Assembly (NCBI RefSeq): GCF_014644435.1
Contig: NZ_BMKR01000006.1
Coordinates: 248,001-312,000, forward strand
DNA from: Paenibacillus albidus
GTDB lineage: Bacteria > Bacillota > Bacilli > Paenibacillales > Paenibacillaceae
Direction: 5' to 3'
DNA length: 64,000 nucleotides
Of this stretch, positions 8,277 to 16,226 are shown piece by piece. Each line of letters opens with the position of its first letter. The stretch's first letter is position 1. The notes under the pieces were generated by a model that made no database searches, was not told the DNA's origin, and was given only the letters and a program-made list of their open reading frames with translations. Made by a program: the position numbers and the translations under genes.

Positions 8277-8696
8277 CTAGAAAATAGCAGCGCCGATCAC
8301 ATAAGACAGCGACACCGAGATAATCATGGCTATCAATCCAACAGCGCGGTTATCCGCAGCCATCTCATCGTCAATCGAAAACACCGGAGTCAGAAATTCA
8401 AACAGGAAATACGCCACAAGCAGCAGTATGAACCCTGTTACGGACCATTTCATGGTCTCATAAATGGACGCTCCTGCCTCCATACTGAAACGGAGGATAT
8501 TGCAGATGCCAAAAATTTTGCCGCCAGTCGCCATGGCAACTGCCAAATTCCCCTTGCGGATCTCTTCCCAGCAGTTATATTTGGTCACCATTTCAAAAAT
8601 AGACAGGAATACCACCAGCCCCAGTATGGCTACCGTAAAATAGCCCAGCAGCGCGCCTAGCGGATGACCCAGCAACACATCAATACTGTCCTGCAT
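8277..8696 (-). CDS. DUF350 membrane protein (YshE-like)
   Basis: 139 residues with four membrane helices (ALLGYFTVAILGLVVFLSIF, NLAVAMATGGKIFGICNIL, SVTGFILLLVAYFLFEFL and VGLIAMIISVSLSYVIGAA) and the conserved GNLAVAMATGGKIFG type segment of DUF350. The biochemical role of the family is not known. Start is placed at ATG 8696 (MQDSIDVLL), which has GAGGGGG just upstream; an ATG at 8723 is also possible. It directly follows mutS2, as yshE does in Bacillus subtilis, so this is a conserved neighbourhood. A tiny membrane peptide gene overlaps its stop region. Confidence 0.82.
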   Translation of the reverse strand: MQDSIDVLLGHPLGALLGYFTVAILGLVVFLSIFEMVTKYNCWEEIRKGNLAVAMATGGKIFGICNILRFSMEAGASIYETMKWSVTGFILLLVAYFLFEFLTPVFSIDDEMAADNRAVGLIAMIISVSLSYVIGAAIF

Positions 8697-8725
8697 GTTC
8701 CCCCCTCTTTCCGCCGGCCTCATCG

Positions 8726-11092
8726 TTATTGAAGTTCAGCTACGGTCACTCCCGCGCCTCCTTCATTGTAGTTCCCCAGCCGGTAGCTTTTGACATGTCT
8801 GTGCTTGCGCAAATACTCCTGGACACCTGTACGCAGCACGCCTGTCCCCTTGCCGTGAATAATCGCGATTTGCCCCAAATTGCCCAAAAACGCCTCGTCG
8901 ATAAAACGGTCTACTTCCATCAAAGCTTCTTCCAGATTGGCACCGCGCAAATCCAGCTCGCTGCGGATATGCTCATCCCGGGTCCGCTTGACGGTAGTCG
9001 CATGCCGTAGTGCCTGTGGGGCAGCGGCCTTCGCGGCGGACAGCAGCTCCAGATCATCCAGCCTCACCTTCATCTTCATAATGCCCAGCTGGACGAGCGC
9101 CTCTTTGGCTCCGCTCAGCTCCACGACCTGGCCTTTTTGGTTCAGGCTATGGACCTTCACTTCATCTCCGGCCTGAATCTGCCGCGGTGCTTTGACTGCA
9201 CTGCGCACCGCCGCCTTCTTGCGCGGGGCCGGCTCTGCTTCATCCAGCCTGCGCCGGGCCTCGATCAGCTTGTGCTCCTTGACGGAAGCTCCTTCCTCCA
9301 GCGCCAGACGGCGCAAATCACTGATGATGGTCTCGGCTTCCTTGCGTGCCTTGTCCAGGATGGCTAAAGCCTCCAGCTCGGCTTTCTCAAGCCGCTTGTC
9401 ACGCTGGCTCTCCAGCTTCTCCAGCTCCTGCTGCTGTCTGGTCCGCAGGGCTTCGGCTTCGCGGCGGATATTCTGCGCCCGTTCGTGCTCATTCTCCGCT
9501 CCCAGCCGGTTCTCTTCCAGTGAAGCGATCATGTGCTCAACGCGCAGGTCTTCCTCTTTGACTTCACCGCGGGCATGCTCCAGAATCGCGCCTGGCAGCC
9601 CGAGCCGTTCCGCAATGGCAAATGCGTTGCTTCGTCCCGGAACGCCAATCAGCAGGCGGTAGGTCGGGCTGAGTGTCTGGACATCAAATTCCATACTGGC
9701 GTTGATTACGCCTTTGCGCTCATAGGCGTAAGCCTTCAGCTCGCTGTAGTGGGTTGTAGCCACCATCCGGCACTCGGTACGGTGGATATGCTCCAGAATG
9801 GCTATAGCCAGCGCAGAGCCTTCAGCAGGGTCGGTCCCTGCTCCCACTTCATCGAGCAGAATGAGGCTTTTTGGCGTCATCCGCCGCAGGATGGAAATAA
9901 TATTGGTCATATGGCTAGAAAAGGTACTGAGACTTTGCTCAATACTTTGTTCATCGCCAATATCCGCATAAATAGCATCAAATACACACATTTGACTGCC
10001 TTCTTCAGCCGGAATAAACAGCCCTGACATCGACATCAGGCTTAAGAGGCCGATCGTCTTCAGGGTGACTGTCTTCCCCCCTGTATTCGGGCCTGTAACG
10101 ATGATTGAGCTGTACTGGTTGCCCAGCTCCACATCGAGCGGTACGACATGCTCTGCTGATATCAGCGGATGCCGTCCTTTGCGGAGCTTCAGGTATCCCC
10201 GGTCATTCATCCGCGGCTGGGTGGCCTTCATATCGCGGGCCAGACGGGCTTTGGCAAAAATAAAATCAAGTCCGCCCAGGATATCGACATCATAGGCCAT
10301 CTCTTCGGCAATGTCGCCCACAAGCGCGGTCAGCCGGTGCAGGATGATCTCGATTTCGCGTTCTTCGCGCAGTCGTGTCTCGCGCAGCTTGTTATTCATC
10401 GCCACAATGGATTCGGGTTCGATGAACAACGTCGCCCCCGATCCGGACTGATCATGCACAATTCCGCCAAAATGGGCCCGATATTCCGCTTTTACCGGAA
10501 TAACAAACCGGTCTCCGCGAATCGTCACCAGCTGATCCTGAAGCATCTTGGCTACCGACGAAGAACGGATCATGGAGTCCAGCTTCTCGCGGATCCGGGT
10601 TTCACCGCCCCGCAGCTCGCGGCGGATAGTGGCCAGTTCGCTGCTCGCCGTGTCCAGCACATCGCCATTCTCGTCAATACAGAGGCGAATAGCGTCTTCA
10701 ATGTGTTTCTGCTCCGACAGCAGATCACTCTGGGCGAACAGCAGTTCAATCTTCTCATCCTCATGCATGGCCGCCAGGAAACGCTTGACTCTGCGCGCTC
10801 CGCCGATCGTCGCAGCCACCGAGAACAGCTCGCTTGGCCCCAGCATCCCGCCGATGGAGGCCCGTTTCAGCGCAGGGCGGATATCGCTTACTCCACCAAA
10901 GGAAGGAATTCCTTTGAGCCGGTCCACGTTGGCCGCTTCATCCGTGGCCTGCAGCAGCCGCTTAACGCCTTCGAAATCAGCGGAGGGCTTTAATTGCTCC
11001 GCTTCCAGACGTCCCATCGGAGTTTGCGTATATTGCATTAATTTATTTAAAATCTTACGATATTCAAGCGTATGCAAAATTTTGTCGTCCAA
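8726..11092 (-). CDS. mutS2: MutS2 ATPase with Smr domain
   Basis: 788 residues, normal family length. The lever/clamp region runs to about 300, then the ABC-type ATPase with Walker A GPNTGGKT at 334-341 and Walker B LILLDEVGAGTDP near 410. A long charged coiled coil follows at about 510-620, then a KOW-like basic segment, and the C-terminal Smr domain from about 711 with LDLRG and HGKGTGVLR. It lacks the mismatch-recognition domain of MutS. MutS2 proteins act on recombination intermediates, and in Bacillus MutS2 also rescues collided ribosomes. The start is TTG at 11092, with AGGGAG 12 bases upstream. The pheST-zapA side lies further right, as in Bacillus, with insertions between. Confidence 0.93.
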   Translation of the reverse strand: MDDKILHTLEYRKILNKLMQYTQTPMGRLEAEQLKPSADFEGVKRLLQATDEAANVDRLKGIPSFGGVSDIRPALKRASIGGMLGPSELFSVAATIGGARRVKRFLAAMHEDEKIELLFAQSDLLSEQKHIEDAIRLCIDENGDVLDTASSELATIRRELRGGETRIREKLDSMIRSSSVAKMLQDQLVTIRGDRFVIPVKAEYRAHFGGIVHDQSGSGATLFIEPESIVAMNNKLRETRLREEREIEIILHRLTALVGDIAEEMAYDVDILGGLDFIFAKARLARDMKATQPRMNDRGYLKLRKGRHPLISAEHVVPLDVELGNQYSSIIVTGPNTGGKTVTLKTIGLLSLMSMSGLFIPAEEGSQMCVFDAIYADIGDEQSIEQSLSTFSSHMTNIISILRRMTPKSLILLDEVGAGTDPAEGSALAIAILEHIHRTECRMVATTHYSELKAYAYERKGVINASMEFDVQTLSPTYRLLIGVPGRSNAFAIAERLGLPGAILEHARGEVKEEDLRVEHMIASLEENRLGAENEHERAQNIRREAEALRTRQQQELEKLESQRDKRLEKAELEALAILDKARKEAETIISDLRRLALEEGASVKEHKLIEARRRLDEAEPAPRKKAAVRSAVKAPRQIQAGDEVKVHSLNQKGQVVELSGAKEALVQLGIMKMKVRLDDLELLSAAKAAAPQALRHATTVKRTRDEHIRSELDLRGANLEEALMEVDRFIDEAFLGNLGQIAIIHGKGTGVLRTGVQEYLRKHRHVKSYRLGNYNEGGAGVTVAELQ

Positions 11093-11245
11093 TTACTGTC
11101 ACTGCTCCCTTCATAGATGATTCCATTATACCGAATAAAGCCCATTTTCGCTATTTGGGTCTCACCCTTCAAGCATAACCCCTTCTGATTCGGGTCATAA
11201 TAAAAGCGCACATATCCTTAGCTAGGGCCAAAGGAGGTTAGTTCA

Positions 11246-11593
11246 GTGAATTTGTTGAGCCATATTGTTCGTTTTGTGGTGGCAGCGATAGTCCTGCTTG
11301 TCGTCGGCTGGATCGTACCGCAGTTTACGATTGGCGGTTTCTGGAGCGCGCTCATCCTGGCGCTTGTTATCGCCCTGCTGGGCTGGGTTATCGAAGGGAT
11401 CTTCGGTAAAAAAACCACGCCCTTCGGACGGGGGATCGTCGGGTTCCTGGTTAGTGCCTTGGTGATCTGGATTGCCCAGTTTGTCGTCAGCGGCGTTAGT
11501 GTTTCGATCCTTGGCGCACTTCTGGCAGCTTTGGTCATTGGAATTATTGACTTGTTCCTGCCGGTATCCACTCCGTTTGAAGCAGGCAAATAA
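11246..11593 (+). CDS. Small four-helix membrane protein, phage-holin-like family
   Basis: 115 residues, almost entirely hydrophobic, with four helices and conserved glycines (LVVGWIVPQFTIGGFWSALI, then LLGWVIEGIFGKKTTPFGRG). This matches the small 4-TM family annotated as mycobacterial-type phage holin, which is widespread in Bacillales chromosomes outside prophages. No lysis genes are nearby, so a role in lysis is unlikely. GTG start at 11246 with AAAGGAGG eight bases upstream. It is transcribed away from mutS2 and ends at a hairpin at 11642. Confidence 0.72.
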   Translation: MNLLSHIVRFVVAAIVLLVVGWIVPQFTIGGFWSALILALVIALLGWVIEGIFGKKTTPFGRGIVGFLVSALVIWIAQFVVSGVSVSILGALLAALVIGIIDLFLPVSTPFEAGK

Positions 11594-11641
11594 GCTGCCG
11601 GCTTGGATAGCTGCGGAAGCCCAGCCTCTGTAGAACCGAAA

Positions 11642-11688
11642 GGGGATGTTCCAAAAAGCCATGAATGAAGTGGCTATGGGACATCCCT
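11642..11688 (+). terminator. Hairpin after the holin-like gene
   Basis: Arms GGGATGTTCC and GGGACATCCC with an inner AAGCCA/TGGCT stem, followed by TTTCGC. It is similar in sequence to the hairpin at 3948-3988. Confidence 0.5.
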
Positions 11689-11860
11689 TTCGCATTGAGG
11701 TGAGCGCTCCTGTAGTAGGGTAAAGCTGCGCCTGGTTATTCAGCGGACTCAGCGGACCTTATTTGGGCAAAATATTAGTTTTGTCCATTTGTGCGGACAC
11801 AGGAGCTCCTATTGCATGATCTGCAGCCCAAAGCGAGGGGCAATGGAACGTTTAGCGGCC

Positions 11861-11920
11861 CCTGAGTCCGTTTAGGGAATCAAATGAACTTGTTTCGCGA
11901 AATAACGATTCCCCTGTCCG
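11861..11920 (+). repeat. 60-base intergenic repeat, copy 1
   Basis: Starts CCTGAGTCCG and ends CTGTCCG, with GAAATAA-type core between. It aligns without gaps over 60 bases to 53520-53579 (38 of 60 positions identical, in blocks). The similarity continues weakly to the left (CAAT.GAACG). Apart from this element and the hairpin at 11642, bases 11594-12050 show no gene or promoter that I can support. Confidence 0.5.
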
Positions 11921-12050
11921 TAAGGAATGTTGTGCGAACCCAAAGGGAGACCGACAAAAGCTCGAGGTCTGGAGTGACCAAGGTAAACGGCTGGCTTTCT
12001 GCTTATCTATCATCTGCTGAGGCAAACCGAAAGCGGATGGCAAACAAAAA

Positions 12051-12084
12051 GCAAGGCTTCTTTAATATCGAGGGAAGCCTTGCT
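12051..12084 (-). terminator. Terminator of the GGDEF gene
   Basis: Arms GCAAGGCTTC and GAAGCCTTGC with a 14-base loop. On the minus strand it is followed by TTTTTG. It lies 37 bases past the stop at 12121. Confidence 0.8.
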
Positions 12085-12120
12085 CTTTTGAATTGCAGCT
12101 ATGGAACAGCCCTGTTGCCA

Positions 12121-13263
12121 TCACTCAGCCATACAAGCCAATGGGTTATCCCCGGCAGCTGCTGTAGCATCGACTGCAGTGCATACGGTATTTTTCCCGC
12201 CTCTTTTGGCGGAATACAGGGCATCGTCTGTTTTACGGAACAACAGCTCCTTGCCGTCCCCGAGCTGGTAGTTGCACAGACCGATACTCACCGTAATCGG
12301 CTTGCCTCCTGCATAAGGATGTTCCATAAGTGAAATGCTGACCCTCATCTCCTCTGCGGCGAGAAAGGACTCCTGTGGGCTGTTATCGGTGAAGATTACC
12401 GCAAATTCCTCTCCCCCGTACCTGGCGGCAAAATCGTTCAAACCAATCATTGAGCTGACTTTGGCGGCCACCTCCTTAAGCACCAGATCCCCCACCCAAT
12501 GCCCGTACGTATCGTTTACCTGTTTGAAATTATCGATATCGAACAGGGCCAGCTGCAATTGCAGGCCGTTGTTCTCGCACTGCTCCAGCAAAGAATCAAG
12601 ATACTCATGGAATGTTTTATGATTGTAAAGACCCGTCAGCGCATCAATCTTCAGCAGTTTATCCGAAATAGCCCGCTCGACCATCAGCCCCTGCTCCGAT
12701 TTCGTTACTTGCTCCAAATGATCCCTTACTTCCTGCGAACGGATAATCACAGCATTGGCCATTACCACGAAAACGATAAATACACATTGCACGAGATAAA
12801 ACTCCAGCCACGGCTTGTTCAGAAGAACCCGTTCCATCCCGATATAAAACCCTGTATAAAACAGGATATTGAAAACGCCCAGGAAGTACAGCATTTTGCG
12901 GTCAAAATAAATCAGAGCTACCATAATGGGCATCATCAGCGCCATTTGGGCCCCGTCCACATGAGGTTCCAAGAGGAAATAAATCAAATAAGACATGATA
13001 AATCCGCATCCGACCACCGCTTGCTTCTGATAATTCAAGCTGAGGCGGAGCCACAATTCGGCCGTGGAGATGCAGGTGACAATCAGCAGGTTGGAGGCGA
13101 TAAAGAAAGGGCCCTGCTCAGGTTCCAATGCCGGCGCCATCTTACCGTTCTTGGCGTCCAGCACAAACAACGCCTGGGCAACGAGTATACAAGCGATAAG
13201 AATCCAATATCCGTTTATTATTCTGCGGTGCCAAAACCCGGTATTCAGCGTATCGTTGGCAAT
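12121..13263 (-). CDS. Membrane-bound GGDEF protein, probable diguanylate cyclase
   Basis: An N-terminal block of about six membrane helices is followed by a GGDEF domain with DALTGLYNHKTFHEYL, the metal-binding FDIDNFKQVNDTYGH and signature ARYGGEEFAVI. It should make cyclic di-GMP from two GTP. No RxxD inhibitory site is seen before the signature. The start is uncertain. A TTG at 13170 lacks a ribosome binding site, and the frame runs open for 31 more codons upstream, encoding an extra helix (GYWILIACILVAQALFVL). An AGGGG lies 6 bases before an ATA at 13269 and 12 bases before the ATT at 13263 used here; an in-frame stop lies just beyond. The C-terminal end is intact. Confidence 0.8.
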   Translation of the reverse strand: MANDTLNTGFWHRRIINGYWILIACILVAQALFVLDAKNGKMAPALEPEQGPFFIASNLLIVTCISTAELWLRLSLNYQKQAVVGCGFIMSYLIYFLLEPHVDGAQMALMMPIMVALIYFDRKMLYFLGVFNILFYTGFYIGMERVLLNKPWLEFYLVQCVFIVFVVMANAVIIRSQEVRDHLEQVTKSEQGLMVERAISDKLLKIDALTGLYNHKTFHEYLDSLLEQCENNGLQLQLALFDIDNFKQVNDTYGHWVGDLVLKEVAAKVSSMIGLNDFAARYGGEEFAVIFTDNSPQESFLAAEEMRVSISLMEHPYAGGKPITVSIGLCNYQLGDGKELLFRKTDDALYSAKRGGKNTVCTAVDATAAAGDNPLACMAE

Positions 13264-13496
13264 ATTTATCTGGATCCCCTACTTCTAAACGATGTAATAT
13301 TTAGCACTCATTATAATAAATTTCAAGCTAATTTGCATCATAATTTTGCATTTTTCGACACAATTCGATCTTGCGAACCTGTTCACTAACTTTTCACAAA
13401 TGGGCAAAGCGCTTTCTTAAAATTTAAGTTATGATGTCTACATAATTGTCACATTTATTTAAATTTCAAAACTTACTATTGTTAAGGGGGATAAAG

Positions 13497-13883
13497 ATGC
13501 TCAAGCGATCTGCACTTCTGCTATCCATGGTATGGGTTCTCGTTCTGACCGCCTGCGGAGGCAGCGGCAACACGGCTTCCAGCAATACTAACAAAGTTAC
13601 TGACAGCGGCATTGAAGCAGAGACCGAACTTGTCATATCAGCCACCAACTACAAATTCGACCAGGAGGAATACCATTTAAAAAAAGGGGTGCCTGTCAAG
13701 ATTATTTTTGAAAATGAAAGCGGCAACCATGGCATTCTTGTCCCGGAGCTGAACCTCCAGCTCAGCAGCAAAGAATCTTCTGCAGTCATTGTACCGGAAG
13801 AAGCCGGCACATTTGAGATGAGCTGCTCCATCATGTGCGGCTCGGGCCACAGCGGCATGATCGCCAAAGTAATTGTAGAATAG
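13497..13883 (+). CDS. Lipoprotein with a CuA-like cupredoxin domain
   Basis: 128 residues. Signal peptide (MLKRSALLLSMVWVLVLTAC) with a lipobox cysteine at residue 20, then a Ser/Asn-rich linker and one cupredoxin domain. The metal ligands match the binuclear CuA pattern of cytochrome oxidase subunit II: H78 (GNHGIL), then C110-x3-C114-x3-H118-x2-M121. The protein should be anchored on the outer face of the membrane and carry or shuttle electrons or copper there. ATG at 13497 follows AAGGGGG by six bases, so an upstream in-frame ATG at 13446 is not needed. No oxidase genes are adjacent. An SCO-like copper handling role is an alternative. Confidence 0.8.
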   Translation: MLKRSALLLSMVWVLVLTACGGSGNTASSNTNKVTDSGIEAETELVISATNYKFDQEEYHLKKGVPVKIIFENESGNHGILVPELNLQLSSKESSAVIVPEEAGTFEMSCSIMCGSGHSGMIAKVIVE

Positions 13884-13908
13884 CGGATTTCCGCATCCCG
13901 GCATTAAA

Positions 13909-13957
13909 GACAAAAACCGGCCCTGGGCAATTCAATCGCCCGGGGCCGGTTTTTGTC
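13909..13957. terminator. Bidirectional terminator between convergent genes
   Basis: Arms GACAAAAACCGGCCCTGGGC and GCCCGGGGCCGGTTTTTGTC with a 9-base loop serve both the CuA-like lipoprotein gene and the ZapA-coiled-coil gene. Confidence 0.88.
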
Positions 13958-13970
13958 TGTCATCCGTCAT

Positions 13971-16028
13971 TCAACCGTCCTGTTCGATCAGTTGAATCCA
14001 TTCATTATATTCAATCTGCAGCTTGGCATATTCCGCTTGCAGGCTTCGATGCTGTGCGGACAGCTTGTCCAGCTCACCCTGCTGCATCTCGAACTGCGCT
14101 TGCAGCAGGCGAAGCTGTCCCTGGGCCAGCTCGTAATTCTCGCCTACCTCACCAAGCTGCTCCAGTACCGTACTGCGTTCACGGTCGATGGCCTCCCTTT
14201 TGGCTTCGGCCTCTGCCGCCTCTTCCTGCCAGATCTCAATCTCCTCCCGCAGCTTGCCTTCCGCTTCGGTCCATTGCTGCTGGCGCTGCACCAGCTCATC
14301 ATATTTGCGCTTCCAGGAAACCCCATATTCGCGGGCTTCCTTCAAGATATCCTGCTGTTCCGCAGCGGCAGCGGCAGCTTCCCGGCTGGCTTCGGACAGT
14401 TCTTCCAGCCGGAAAGCAGCTTCTTCGCTTTGCTCTTCCAGCAAGCGGCAGCGCTCCTGATGCCGTTCTCCCTCCTGCAGCACTTCGTCATATTGGGCGA
14501 TCAACTCTTCATATCGCCCACGCAAAGCCGCGAGCTCCTGCTTCGCCTGCTCTCCTTGTTCCCGGAGCGATTCGCGCTCGCGTTCCGCCGCTGTGCGAAG
14601 TTCGTTCTCCTCATCAAGCTTCTGCACCAAGCCGTCCTCCTGGCTGCGCAGGGATTCGATTTCGCTGTGCAGGGTAACGGATTTCTCTTCCGCTTCCAGC
14701 AGATTCATCTCCAGCTCGCCGATATCCTCCATCCGCTTGTCGGCCAGCTCCTGCCAAGTAGCGGCTTCTGCCGTAGCCCGGGCAAGCTCTTCCTGTACAC
14801 GGCGCAGGCTGTCGCCCGTCTCTTGAAGGGCATTCTTCAGCTCTGCCGCTTCCGTCCGGGATAATTCATACCCCTGGCGCAGCTCTTCCAGCTCCTCATT
14901 CAGCAGGGTTCCAAGCTCGCCCGAGGAACGAAGCTCCTCCGCAAGTTGTTCTTCACGGCTCTTGAGCTCTTCATATTGGGCCAGCAGGGCCACACGCGAG
15001 TCGCGTTCGTTCTTTAGTCCGGCTTCCGCTGCCCGCAGCTTGGATTGCAGCTGCCCTGTGCTGCCGCGCAGCTCGCCAAGCTGTTTCTCCAGCTCCTGCA
15101 TATTCTGCTTATGCCGGTGTTCCTGCGTTCCCTGTGATTGGCGCAGCTCCTTATTCTTGGCCTGCTCGCGTTGAAGCGCTTCCCGCTCTGCAGCCAGCTC
15201 CTTGCCCAGTGTCGACCGGGTATACTCCAGCTCTTGGCCCAGCGTTGACTTCGTCTCCGCCAGTTCCTTGCCGAGAGCGCAGCGGGTCTCTTCCAGCTCG
15301 CTCCCCAGTGATTCCTTCGCCTGTGCAAGCTCCAGCTCCACAGAAGAAAGTGCCTCTGCTTTTTCGCGCGCAAATTGCTCCCGAAGATTCTCCAGCTCCT
15401 GCAGATGTGCTTTCTTCAACGCCTCCAGCTGCTCCAGGCGGGCAGCATCGGCAGCAGCCAGCTCCTGACGTGTGCTCTCGCGGCTGGCCGCTTGTTCGGC
15501 TTCATAGCTCTGGCGAAGCGCCTGCAGCTCCTGCTCGCGTTGTTTGAGCTCTTCTTCCAGCTTATGGCGGGTCATTGCTGCAGCCTGCTCCGCTTCCTTA
15601 AGCTGCTCCAGATGAAGCTCCCGCTCTTGTTCCTGTGTTTCCAAATGCCGCTTCCGTTCTTCTTCGGCGGCAGCGATCAGCCGTGCGGCTTCCTCTTTGG
15701 CCGCAGCATCAAGTCGCTCATACTCCTCCTGCCGCTCCCGCTGCACTTCCAGCAGGCGCGACACCTCCACACGCAGTTCAGTCCGTTCTCCTGTTAGCAT
15801 ATTAAGCTCATTCTTGAAGTCCTGAACCTGGATAGCCTGCTCAGCCATATGAACGGCTGTAAGCACCGCGATGCGCGGTGTATCCAGTCTGGAGTGGGAT
15901 TTAGATATAGCACGCATGTGCTCATCAACATAACGGGCGACTTGCTTCATATATTCAGTGCTGCTTCCAACAAGTTTATAGGAAGTTCCGTATATCTCCA
16001 CGGCGACACGTGTCCGGTCCATAGCCAC
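13971..16028 (-). CDS. zapA: ZapA-domain protein with a very long coiled coil
   Basis: 685 residues. Residues 1-90 match ZapA, the FtsZ-ring stabiliser (RTRVAVEIYGTSYKLVGSS, DEHMRAISKSHSRLDTPRIA, VLTAVHMAEQ). Normal ZapA ends near residue 85-130; here about 580 residues of Glu/Gln/Lys/Arg/Ala-rich coiled coil follow. Residues about 240-283 hold four 11-residue repeats (SLGSELEETRC, ALGKELAETKS, TLGQELEYTRS, TLGKELAAERE), the pattern of a right-handed or straight coil. ATG at 16028; a second ATG lies two codons later. The gene follows pheT at the site where Bacillus has the short zapA. It may be a Z-ring linker or spacer, but function of the tail is inference. It ends in a shared terminator. 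Confidence 0.75.
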   Translation of the reverse strand: MAMDRTRVAVEIYGTSYKLVGSSTEYMKQVARYVDEHMRAISKSHSRLDTPRIAVLTAVHMAEQAIQVQDFKNELNMLTGERTELRVEVSRLLEVQRERQEEYERLDAAAKEEAARLIAAAEEERKRHLETQEQERELHLEQLKEAEQAAAMTRHKLEEELKQREQELQALRQSYEAEQAASRESTRQELAAADAARLEQLEALKKAHLQELENLREQFAREKAEALSSVELELAQAKESLGSELEETRCALGKELAETKSTLGQELEYTRSTLGKELAAEREALQREQAKNKELRQSQGTQEHRHKQNMQELEKQLGELRGSTGQLQSKLRAAEAGLKNERDSRVALLAQYEELKSREEQLAEELRSSGELGTLLNEELEELRQGYELSRTEAAELKNALQETGDSLRRVQEELARATAEAATWQELADKRMEDIGELEMNLLEAEEKSVTLHSEIESLRSQEDGLVQKLDEENELRTAAERERESLREQGEQAKQELAALRGRYEELIAQYDEVLQEGERHQERCRLLEEQSEEAAFRLEELSEASREAAAAAAEQQDILKEAREYGVSWKRKYDELVQRQQQWTEAEGKLREEIEIWQEEAAEAEAKREAIDRERSTVLEQLGEVGENYELAQGQLRLLQAQFEMQQGELDKLSAQHRSLQAEYAKLQIEYNEWIQLIEQDG

Positions 16029-16166
16029 AGTTGTGCCCTCCTTTGTATGTGTGCGGATTCTAAGATGGTTGGTTGGTATCTTCTATTGTAGCTTTATTCA
16101 TAATCATTTGGCAAAAAGCTGCTATGTCTCCAGCTAAAAGCCCGTTCACCGCACCCACCTTGATGG

Positions 16167-16214
16167 AAAAAGCCGCAGCGAATCTCGGTTTCTAAATGGA
16201 TTCGCTGCGGCTTT
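16167..16214 (-). terminator. Terminator of pheST
   Basis: Arms AAAGCCGCAGCGAAT and ATTCGCTGCGGCTTTTT, with the T-run on the minus strand, 13 bases past the pheT stop. It separates pheST from the zapA-type gene, which needs its own promoter. Confidence 0.88.
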
Positions 16215-16226
16215 GCACAATTCCTG

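Noticed and set aside
11246..11593. Prophage lysis cassette
   Set aside because: The holin-like gene stands alone without endolysin, tail or integrase genes. The family is common as a chromosomal gene.
13402..13417. cre site before the CuA lipoprotein gene (AAAGCGCTTTC)
   Set aside because: Only 11 of 14 consensus positions match, and the two outer 5' bases are wrong.
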